Below are positions 1-7,000 of a stretch of 7,092 nucleotides of DNA, piece after piece. The DNA is from an uncultured Bacillota bacterium (GTDB lineage: Bacteria > Bacillota_I > Bacilli_A > Izemoplasmatales > UBA1188), in assembly GCA_937907585.1 (NCBI GenBank), contig CALCVH010000032.1, positions 1-7,092 of the forward strand. The letters run 5' to 3'. Position numbers and translations under genes: made by a program. Each line of letters opens with the position of its first letter. Position 1 is the first letter of the stretch. The notes below the pieces were generated by a model that was given only the letters and a program-made list of their open reading frames with translations, was not told the DNA's origin and did no database searches.

Positions 1-3000
1 TATTGTGAAATCTATATTAGATGAATAATCAAATTCATAGTTATTAGTATCTAGATAGTAGTTAAGTGAATCAATTCTTAATGTATATGTTCCCGCGTTA
101 ATTGGAATTACTTCTACGCTTCCTTGATAATACTTAAGGTTCAAAGTAACGCTATCGCCAGCTGGGAATGGCTTATTAGTTTCAAATTGAGTTTGGCTAT
201 AAGTTGTAGCGTAGCCATCATATTCTCTATCTAAAATATCAATTAAACTAATGGTCATCATTCTCTTATTGATAATGAATGATGATGTATTTGAGATATC
301 GATATTATAGTTATTTGAATTTCCAGAGACAAACGATACACTTTCAATTTTGATAGTGTATTTTTCATTATTTATATTCGCATTAATCGGTGTGACAGGA
401 GTGTCATTTAGATAATATCCAACATTGACTTTTATTTCATCATTATCAAATAATTCACCACTGATAACCAAATATTTAGATGAATCATATACTATAGATA
501 AACCATCATATTCTTTTGTTTCTAGGTCTAATGGTTTTATTATTAAATTTGCTTTATTGATAGTGAATTCTACTAGGCTCGTAGAATAATTAACTATGTA
601 GTTAGATGAAACATCACCTTCAAATTCAACTCTAGATATAGTTAATGTATATGTTCCCGCATCCTTAACGCTATCACTACCATTAAATTTAACAAATATT
701 TTTAATCTATCAACCGCCTGCATAGAGCCATCTTCATAGCGGAAGTTAGAATATTCGTTAGAATAGCTGATTTCCATAGATGAATAATACACACTATTCA
801 TCTCATTAGGCATAATAGTGATATTTCTCTTTTCAATTGTCACATCTAATGTTTCAAATGAAATATCATAATTAAGTTTGTTGCCTGATGTGAATTCTAA
901 TGTATCTTCTTTTATTTTAATCTTATAATCTCCAGCGTTTACCATATCAGATAATTCGCTTGAGTTATAGAATTCAACATCGAATTTAATATTATCTCCA
1001 TTATTAAAATGTTTTGTTGAAACATAGCTAAATCCACCACTATATGTATGAGGATTACCGTCATAAACAAGGTTATTTAAACTATCAACATTTGGTTTTA
1101 TAGTTACTGCCTTTTTAGTGATATTGAATTCTTTTGTATTATCTAAACTTATATTATAATTAGTAACTCTATAGCCACTTTTCATAATACAGTCAGTAAT
1201 AATCATTTTATATCTATTTGAATCATATGCAGTATCAATGAGCTCACCATTATATTGGTTTTCATATTTTACTACAATTCTAAATCCATTTTTTTCATCT
1301 TCTGATACGAATGAACCACTAACTAGTTCATAGTTAAGATCATTAACTTCGTATGAAACACCTGTTTCATTAAATTCTATATCAGATTGAACAAGAGGAC
1401 TAACAGTGATATTTACAGGTAAAATGACCATTTCTTTAACACTTGAATAGTCTTCTAAAATAATATTGTAGTTATCTAATGAAACATTTCCATTGTTGAT
1501 TAAAAACTTAGTTTCATCTATAGATAGATTATATTTTCCCGCATCCTTAATAACGGTTGTGACCTCAGTAGTTGTTTCATTCGTCAAGCTATTTGTGATA
1601 GTATTATTAATCACGATAGCGTTATTAATAGATAGAGTTTCACCATCTAAAAATTCATTTGAACCTTCTTTATAATTCCATACAAATTGTCCAACATTAT
1701 AAGATGAACCATCATAAGTTTTAGTTCCACCAAATTCAAATCCAGCTTCAGTAGAAATCATGATCTGAACAGTTCTTTTCGAAATAGTGAAGCTAGTGAC
1801 TTTATCCATTTCTATTTCATAGTTGTTTATGTCGCCTTCATTTGCTATGATTCTAGAAATGCTTATAGTGTATTCGCCCGCATCCTTAGGATTAGATAAT
1901 ATACGTTCACCATTTCTTCTAATCTCATATTCAGCGTAAAACTTATCTTCTACTAAGAAATGTTTTGAACCTTCATTATAGACGAAATTGTTTTCTATAT
2001 TATTTAATACATCATATTCTAGTCCGTTGTATTCTTTGTTAGAATATACGTTTGGAGCGATTGAAACAGCTAATTTATTGATTTTTAATTTACCATAATC
2101 ATATGTAATATTGTAGTTAGATGTGTAGTCGTTACCGAGTTCATCAACCACATTAAATTTAATTCTATTTTCATATGTTCCCGCATTCTTAATAGTTGTG
2201 TAGTTATCACCATCAACTTTAAGACTATGGCCAGTTAAAAGTTCATATTTAGAATTTAAAGTGATACCGAACTCGTCTAATTTATTAATATCTAATCCAT
2301 CATATGTCTTTTCACTTGATCCTGTATATACTTCTATATCACGTTTTAAAATCTTGAATGGTGATTCTACGTAACTGATATCATAGAATCTTGATACATC
2401 AGTATCACCGTGCTTGATAACCGCATCTTTAGATAATATAGAATATGTTCCAGCTTCTTTAGGCATATTAGATAATATTTCTTGTCCAAGCTTAGTATTA
2501 AACTCAGTTGTGATTGTATCACCATATGCGAGTTGGCTCATTGTGTTTTCGCTTAATGAACCATCATATGAATAAGCTTGATTATCATATACTTTATCAC
2601 TAGATAAAGCGCTTACTAATATTGTTTTCTTAGTTAATGTATATTGTGTAACAGGATATTCGAAATTATATAAATATGTAACATCGTTACCATATCTATC
2701 CTCTATTCTTATAGATTTAACTTTAAAGTTCGCACCTAAAGATGTAAAATTCACTATTTCAAATTCTACACTAGATGGAATTAATATATCTCCTTCTATT
2801 AAATTAATTGAAAGATTAGTAACGCTTGGATATTCTCCATATTCCATTTCACCTGGCGATAGAGTTAATTTAGTTGGTCTAGCGCTAATTGTGAATTCAA
2901 CATCATTTGATTTCTTTTTACCGAATATTCCGTTTGTGACCGCTCTAACTTTATATGTACCAGGTTCAGTCGGTTGAACCTCGCTCCATTCGTTAGTAGT

Positions 3001-3258
3001 AGGATTATAATATTCATAAGATGATACACTTCCAAAGAAAACTTCTGCATCAGGAGTCAAAGTTGAATCTCCATATGTAAAGTGGTCGTTAGATAGACTA
3101 ATATCTCCAACAACGCTTCCTTTTAAAATCATTAACGCGATAACAGCTGACGCGAAAACGACGCCTATAGAAATGAATAGCCATCTTAACTTCTTCAATT
3201 TTCGCTTGTTGTTAAAGTTTTTTATAACTTTTTTCGTATATTTATCGTAATTAGGCAT
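1..3258 (-). CDS. Second large membrane-anchored YDG/MBG-type Ig-like repeat protein (3' end outside window)
   Basis: The frame is open from ATG 3258 to position 1, exactly 1086 codons with no stop; the C-terminus is not in the window. Residues 1-25 form a very basic tail with ten Lys/Arg, and about 26-46 (from WLFISIGVV to LMIL) form one membrane segment. This is a signal-anchor layout with the rest outside the cell. Residues 47-126 are a distinct Ig-like unit with FTYGDS (60-65) and PTEPGTYKVRA (96-106). A weak unit follows (127-209), then nine YDG-type units starting near 211, 307, 397, 497, 617, 717, 812, 903 and 1000. Y-D/N-G/N appears at 224, 319, 410, 515, 732, 917 and 1013, with K(D/N)AG-x-Y and NYxI further on. 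The units at 617 and 812 have lost the YDG signature, and the one at 497 carries an Asn/Thr-rich insertion. No enzymatic domain is visible. The role is inferred: a surface stalk or adhesin partner of the upstream repeat protein. Whether it ends in a sorting signal, a second membrane segment or a functional tip cannot be seen here. Confidence 0.9.
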   Translation of the reverse strand, partial: MPNYDKYTKKVIKNFNNKRKLKKLRWLFISIGVVFASAVIALMILKGSVVGDISLSNDHFTYGDSTLTPDAEVFFGSVSSYEYYNPTTNEWSEVQPTEPGTYKVRAVTNGIFGKKKSNDVEFTISARPTKLTLSPGEMEYGEYPSVTNLSINLIEGDILIPSSVEFEIVNFTSLGANFKVKSIRIEDRYGNDVTYLYNFEYPVTQYTLTKKTILVSALSSDKVYDNQAYSYDGSLSENTMSQLAYGDTITTEFNTKLGQEILSNMPKEAGTYSILSKDAVIKHGDTDVSRFYDISYVESPFKILKRDIEVYTGSSEKTYDGLDINKLDEFGITLNSKYELLTGHSLKVDGDNYTTIKNAGTYENRIKFNVVDELGNDYTSNYNITYDYGKLKINKLAVSIAPNVYSNKEYNGLEYDVLNNIENNFVYNEGSKHFLVEDKFYAEYEIRRNGERILSNPKDAGEYTISISRIIANEGDINNYEIEMDKVTSFTISKRTVQIMISTEAGFEFGGTKTYDGSSYNVGQFVWNYKEGSNEFLDGETLSINNAIVINNTITNSLTNETTTEVTTVIKDAGKYNLSIDETKFLINNGNVSLDNYNIILEDYSSVKEMVILPVNITVSPLVQSDIEFNETGVSYEVNDLNYELVSGSFVSEDEKNGFRIVVKYENQYNGELIDTAYDSNRYKMIITDCIMKSGYRVTNYNISLDNTKEFNITKKAVTIKPNVDSLNNLVYDGNPHTYSGGFSYVSTKHFNNGDNIKFDVEFYNSSELSDMVNAGDYKIKIKEDTLEFTSGNKLNYDISFETLDVTIEKRNITIMPNEMNSVYYSSMEISYSNEYSNFRYEDGSMQAVDRLKIFVKFNGSDSVKDAGTYTLTISRVEFEGDVSSNYIVNYSTSLVEFTINKANLIIKPLDLETKEYDGLSIVYDSSKYLVISGELFDNDEIKVNVGYYLNDTPVTPINANINNEKYTIKIESVSFVSGNSNNYNIDISNTSSFIINKRMMTISLIDILDREYDGYATTYSQTQFETNKPFPAGDSVTLNLKYYQGSVEVIPINAGTYTLRIDSLNYYLDTNNYEFDYSSNIDFTI

Positions 3259-3268
3259 AATTAGTCAT
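3249..3268 (-). repeat. 10-base tandem duplication covering the start codon of the second gene
   Basis: The minus strand reads ATGACTAATT (3268-3259) followed directly by ATGCCTAATT (3258-3249). These are ten-base units that differ at one position, and each begins with ATG. Since ten is not a multiple of three, the two ATGs are in different frames. The first opens a 5-codon frame, M-T-N-Y-A-stop (3268-3251), and the second opens the 1086+ residue protein, MPNYDKY. The short frame ends inside the long one, overlapping its first bases. Confidence 0.8.
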
Positions 3269-3310
3269 CTGCCTCCTTAATTTAAAGATTTTTGGAAGTG
3301 TTATTTAATT
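3259..3310 (-). other. Short intergenic gap between the two repeat-protein genes
   Basis: The 52 bases between the TAA stop (3313-3311) and the ATG at 3258 are very AT-rich. I find no convincing hairpin followed by a T run, and no credible -35/-10 pair, only generic A/T runs. The gap holds the AAGGAGG site and the first ATG of a tandem duplication. The lack of a terminator supports co-transcription of the two genes. Confidence 0.6.
3272..3278 (-). promoter_or_regulatory. Ribosome binding site of the second repeat protein, unusually spaced
   Basis: AAGGAGG on the minus strand (3278-3272) is a full Shine-Dalgarno match. It lies only 3 bases before an ATG at 3268, which opens a 5-codon frame, and 13 bases before the ATG at 3258, which opens the long gene. 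Neither spacing is the usual 5-9 bases. No other start lies upstream in the long frame, because an in-frame TGA occupies 3267-3265. The site must therefore serve the ATG at 3258, although less than ideally. Confidence 0.8.
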
Positions 3311-6300
3311 TTAAACAAATTTAATTTGAGGATAATTGTAAGTTATTTTATAACCACTAGTAACATTAGTTCCACTTGCGTTTCTAATTCCAATCTGCAC
3401 ATCTTCATAGTCATATGTTCCAGAAGTTAATGAAGCGGTATCAGTTAATGTGAATTCTTGTGAGCCTATTGTTACTGATAATAAATTGATATAATCGCCA
3501 TCAGCTAAAGAACTTCCTGATGAAATAGTTACTAAGCTTGTAGAGAATAATTGGGTATTCGCAGTCGCTGTTGAAGCGTAATTTAGAATTAATGTACGTT
3601 TTTCTATTTGATATGAAACTGAAGATGACGCTATATTGAAGTTTCCTGTAATATCTTTACCATTCGAATCAACGATTACCGGATTTACAATATATGCGCT
3701 TCCACTTGTGCCAAAATAGATAAACTTTCCACTATTTGCGGCGTCTTTTAAATCAAACGATTTTACAGAAACACCGCTTAATGAACCAGGCACATCAATC
3801 ACAGCTGAACTTGGATCGCCTTCTAATTTCTTTCCATCATACACTTTAGAAATAGGTGGATGATTAATAGTTGCGTATACTTTATTAACTGTAAGAGTAC
3901 CAGGAGCGAATGTGATATTATAGTTATTTGCGCCTTCACCAGTAACCGTTATGTAGTTACCTGTTAATTGATAAGTTCCAACAGTTATAAATGATGATAA
4001 TTCTTGATTAAGTGTGAATGAAACATTTACTAAAGTTGAGCTCATCTCATTAAGTTTTGATTGAGAATAATCAAATGGTGCATTTGTGAAATCTTTTGCG
4101 TCATCTAAAATAGTGACATTTTTATTTTGTTTACCAATTATAAAGTCATACGTCTTAGTCTCAGTTGTACCATCATTCCACACATAGTTATTCGCATCAT
4201 TTAACGCTACTCTAACAGTATACGATCCTGCGTTAGTTTGTATATTATTAGAAATCGTATAATTATCATTTTCAGTTAAATTATAGTTTTGTTCACTACC
4301 ATTATAGGTGAATGGTGTTGAAATTGAACTTGGGACAGTTAAAGACTGCTTCTTTATTTCAAATGTGTATGTCTTAACCTCGGTAGTGCCATCATTCCAC
4401 ACATAGTTATTCGCATCGTTTAACGCAACCCTAACAGTATATGACCCGGCGTTAGTTTGTATATTATTAGAAATTGTATAATTATCATTTCCAGTTAATA
4501 CATAGGTTTGTTCACCACCATTATAGGTGAATGGTGTTGAAATAGAATCTGGAACAGTTACAGGCTGCTTCTTTATTTCAAATGTATATGTCTTAGTTTC
4601 ACTTGAACCATCGCTCCAAACATAGTTAAACGCATTAATGAGCGCTACTCTAACAGTATATGTTCCAGCGTTAGTTTGTTTGTTGTTTGAAACTGTTATA
4701 ACTTGAACAGGACCGCCGCCAAAATCCATATATTCATCAATTTGATATTCTTGTTCAAGTTTGTTATATACAAATGTAGTTTCATCCTTTAGAGGAATTC
4801 CAAGATGAATCTTATTGATTACGAATGAATAAGTCTTAATCGTAATTGATTCATCACTCCATCCATAATTTGTTTTATCTTTTAAATCTACTGAAACTGT
4901 ATATGTACCAGCGTTTGTTTGTTTATTACCTTTAATAGTGTAATAATCATCATTTTCTTGAATATAATATGTCTGTTGAGCGTTGTTAAAGGTAAATACT
5001 TTCGTGTCTTCATCTGGTATTTCAACTAATACTTTCTTAATAACGAAATAATAATATTTAGTTGAAGTAGTATAATCTGACCACTGATAATTGTTTTCAC
5101 CTGGAGCGTTCTTTAAAGATAGACTAATAGTATAAGTTCCCGCATTCTTTTGAATTAACTCAGCTCCACCAATATTGATATAAGCTTTATAATCATCATT
5201 AATTCCTAATTCATATTCATGATTAGTATTATCATATGTATAAGTATTTGAGTCTCCACTAGGAATTGGGATATAGATTGGTTTAATAGTTAATTTACCA
5301 TCTGTACGTGCTTCAATCTCGTAGTTACTATTGGTTGTATCTATTAACACATTATTAATCTCTATAGTTTCAGCTTTTATAGTGTATTCACCAACATTTT
5401 TAATCGTTTTAGTAGAACTATAAGTGATACTTATTGATTCTTTTGGAACGTTAGATGTAGATGTAAAATCCATAATAGTTTTTAACATATCATCAGTTAT
5501 AGTATCGCCAGTATAATCTCTAGTAACGTTCATTACTGAAATGTTGATTGTGATTTTCTTAATTTCATAAGTAGATGGAACAATCTTGATTGTGTAATTT
5601 GATTTTCCAGGCTTTTCAGTGATACTGATTCTTTCGCCATATCTAGTCTCTTCAATCGCATCAACATTATTTAATCCACTATCATTGATTCCACCAAAAT
5701 CAAATGAATCGATAGTGTCAGTTCCAACTAGACCAATACATGAAATTTGGTTCATCCAAGATGAATAATCTATGTCACTCGCAAATGGTTTATTATCATA
5801 ATATTTAGATAATTTAGGAAGATACATATATACTTCTTTTGGGAAGATAGTTAAAGATCCATCGATAAAGTTTATCTTAAATTCATTTTCTTTTGTATCA
5901 CCAGCGTATCTTACACTTATGTTATCTTCTCCCTTTAATATCATAGATTTTCCGCCTTCAGAAAACTGTTCAACAGATTCATCAACAATATATACTTCAC
6001 AGTCTTTTCCTAAGTTTTTGATATCGTTATTGATCTTTTCAAGTTCGATAGATAATGAGTTAGAGAATGATTCACCATCATAAGTCTTAGTTAAATTAGG
6101 AAGATATACAGTATAGAATGTTGGAGATATAGTGATTGTGAAGAACGAACTATCATTGTATTGGTAGTTATCAGTAACATCTTCATTTTGAGAATCATAG
6201 ATTTCAACATCTAGATACACTTTATATTCATCAGCTTCTGATGGGTTAGCGTTCTTAAACGCAAATCTTTTAACCCAGTCGCCCTCCGCTAATGAACCAG

Positions 6301-6988
6301 ATTTAATTGTGTATTGAGGTTCAAACGGATTACCATCATATGTTTTAACGTATGAAACTAAATCGAATTCTATTTCTCTTTTGAGTATCTCACTATATCC
6401 ATTTGATTGATGGATATCGTAGTTAGATGTAACATCATATCCAAGTGAATCAAATACTCTAGTAGTGATATCGCCTTCAATTGGACCAACATAGATTCCA
6501 TATGGCGCAGTAGGAATAATCTTATGACCAGTCGCTAAAGTGCCTTTAGTAATTAAATAGTCTTCAGAATACTTAGCTGTACCATCATATATGAAGTTGT
6601 GTCCTGGATAATATACTGTAATAGATTTTTTAGAAACTGTAATAGTTCCAGGAACGATAGTTAAATCATAATCATTTGTTACATCGACACTATTTATATC
6701 GTATATTTTAACTGTGACATTACTCTCAGATGTACCTACAGAAGTTTGAGATCCAGTAAATTGATAGCTGATTCTATGGCCCGCTAAAAGTTCACCTTCA
6801 ACTATTTCTGCTTCACTCGCATATAGAGGTCCGCCATCATATTCTTTGGCTACGTCTTTAACTTGTACTGTCATTTCAACTTTGCCTGACAAGCTTAAAG
6901 CACCCATCCTATCTAGCACTAAAAATGTGCCAGCTGAGGACGCCGCAACCATTATTAAAATTCCTAATATTACAAGCAATTTTTTCAT
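3311..6988 (-). CDS. Large membrane-anchored surface protein of tandem YDG/MBG-type Ig-like repeats (1225 aa)
   Basis: Probable extracellular stalk or adhesin-like protein with no visible catalytic domain. Residues 1-3 are basic and about 4-25 form one hydrophobic segment. It could be a signal anchor, or a signal peptide cut near the small-residue stretch ASSAG (16-20). There is no lipobox cysteine. Residues 37-570 hold six YDG-type beta-sandwich units of 80-95 residues, with Y-D-G/N or a variant at 50, 134, 217, 303, 397 and 491. Residues 571-953 hold five shorter units of 73-81 residues with the pattern (K/Q)xNAGxYT, then NYxW and KxYxFxI; the last two are near-identical. Residues 954-1225 hold three more YDG-like units, of which only the middle one keeps KVYDG (1048-1052). 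The protein ends in IKFV with no LPXTG motif, C-terminal hydrophobic segment or basic tail. YDG/MBG domains are known as repeat modules of large bacterial surface proteins; the tethered-stalk role is inferred. The ATG at 6988 was chosen over TTG at 7015 because of its SD spacing. It sits between the upstream gene (10-base gap) and a second protein of the same type (52-base gap), probably in one operon. Confidence 0.93.
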   Translation of the reverse strand: MKKLLVILGILIMVAASSAGTFLVLDRMGALSLSGKVEMTVQVKDVAKEYDGGPLYASEAEIVEGELLAGHRISYQFTGSQTSVGTSESNVTVKIYDINSVDVTNDYDLTIVPGTITVSKKSITVYYPGHNFIYDGTAKYSEDYLITKGTLATGHKIIPTAPYGIYVGPIEGDITTRVFDSLGYDVTSNYDIHQSNGYSEILKREIEFDLVSYVKTYDGNPFEPQYTIKSGSLAEGDWVKRFAFKNANPSEADEYKVYLDVEIYDSQNEDVTDNYQYNDSSFFTITISPTFYTVYLPNLTKTYDGESFSNSLSIELEKINNDIKNLGKDCEVYIVDESVEQFSEGGKSMILKGEDNISVRYAGDTKENEFKINFIDGSLTIFPKEVYMYLPKLSKYYDNKPFASDIDYSSWMNQISCIGLVGTDTIDSFDFGGINDSGLNNVDAIEETRYGERISITEKPGKSNYTIKIVPSTYEIKKITINISVMNVTRDYTGDTITDDMLKTIMDFTSTSNVPKESISITYSSTKTIKNVGEYTIKAETIEINNVLIDTTNSNYEIEARTDGKLTIKPIYIPIPSGDSNTYTYDNTNHEYELGINDDYKAYINIGGAELIQKNAGTYTISLSLKNAPGENNYQWSDYTTSTKYYYFVIKKVLVEIPDEDTKVFTFNNAQQTYYIQENDDYYTIKGNKQTNAGTYTVSVDLKDKTNYGWSDESITIKTYSFVINKIHLGIPLKDETTFVYNKLEQEYQIDEYMDFGGGPVQVITVSNNKQTNAGTYTVRVALINAFNYVWSDGSSETKTYTFEIKKQPVTVPDSISTPFTYNGGEQTYVLTGNDNYTISNNIQTNAGSYTVRVALNDANNYVWNDGTTEVKTYTFEIKKQSLTVPSSISTPFTYNGSEQNYNLTENDNYTISNNIQTNAGSYTVRVALNDANNYVWNDGTTETKTYDFIIGKQNKNVTILDDAKDFTNAPFDYSQSKLNEMSSTLVNVSFTLNQELSSFITVGTYQLTGNYITVTGEGANNYNITFAPGTLTVNKVYATINHPPISKVYDGKKLEGDPSSAVIDVPGSLSGVSVKSFDLKDAANSGKFIYFGTSGSAYIVNPVIVDSNGKDITGNFNIASSSVSYQIEKRTLILNYASTATANTQLFSTSLVTISSGSSLADGDYINLLSVTIGSQEFTLTDTASLTSGTYDYEDVQIGIRNASGTNVTSGYKITYNYPQIKFV
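4130..4567 (-). repeat. Near-identical tandem duplication, 2 x 219 bases
   Basis: Copies run 4567-4349 and 4348-4130, a period of exactly 73 codons, encoding residues 808-880 and 881-953 of the first repeat protein. Both begin KKQ-x2-TVP-x-SIS. Both contain an identical 37-residue core (834-870 and 907-943) running from NDNYT to DGTTE. Within that core I count ten codon differences, all at third positions and all synonymous. The edges of the units differ at the amino-acid level, for example GGEQTYVLTG against GSEQNYNLTE. In-frame copies of this size could be gained or lost by recombination without breaking the gene. Confidence 0.9.
4130..5278 (-). repeat. Five tandem 'NAGTYTV...NYxW' Ig-like units within the first repeat protein
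   Basis: This block encodes residues 571-953 of the 1225-residue protein. The five units begin near residues 571, 651, 727, 808 and 881. Each shows an aromatic strand such as FTYN or FTFN, then QTNAGTYTV or KNAGTYTI, then NYxWxD, and ends KTYxFxIxK. They are shorter than the flanking YDG units and lack the D-x4-D-V-T loop found there. Similarity falls off from the last pair toward the first unit, so the block probably grew by successive duplication. Related short Ig-like repeats occur in large surface proteins of gut Bacillota, from general knowledge rather than a search. Confidence 0.85.
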
Positions 6989-6994
6989 ATAATG

Positions 6995-7000
6995 CCCCCT
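6995..7000 (-). promoter_or_regulatory. Ribosome binding site of the first repeat protein, overlapping the upstream stop codon
   Basis: On the minus strand AGGGGG (7000-6995) is followed by six bases and then ATG at 6988, which is good Shine-Dalgarno spacing. A TTG in the same frame at 7015 would add nine residues, but its codons would include the AGG GGG of this site and it would overlap the end of the upstream gene. The site therefore decides the start in favour of 6988. The site shares two bases with the upstream TAG, so ribosomes terminating there would be well placed to re-initiate. Confidence 0.8.

Noticed and set aside
1493..1675. A 60-residue plus-strand open frame with a hydrophobic middle
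   Set aside because: It lies wholly antisense to the second repeat protein, has no ribosome binding site that I can see, and its hydrophobic composition follows from the antisense of Asn/Asp/Glu/Lys-rich codons.
2865..3050. A 61-residue minus-strand open frame
   Set aside because: It is in another frame inside the second repeat protein, whose own frame carries clear domain structure at the same place. It is a shadow.
3280..3340. Possible terminator or promoter in the AT-rich stretch after the first repeat gene
   Set aside because: Only weak A/T complementarity (AAATT/AATTT type) with no GC stem and no T tract after a hairpin. The apparent -10-like words are expected by chance at this composition.
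1..6988. CRISPR-like or DNA-level dispersed repeat suggested by recurrent words such as ACCATCATA and CCCGCATCCTTA
   Set aside because: These words are the antisense of the YDG codons (TATGATGGT) and the KDAG codons. They recur once per protein domain at about 250-300 base intervals, so protein repeat structure explains them.
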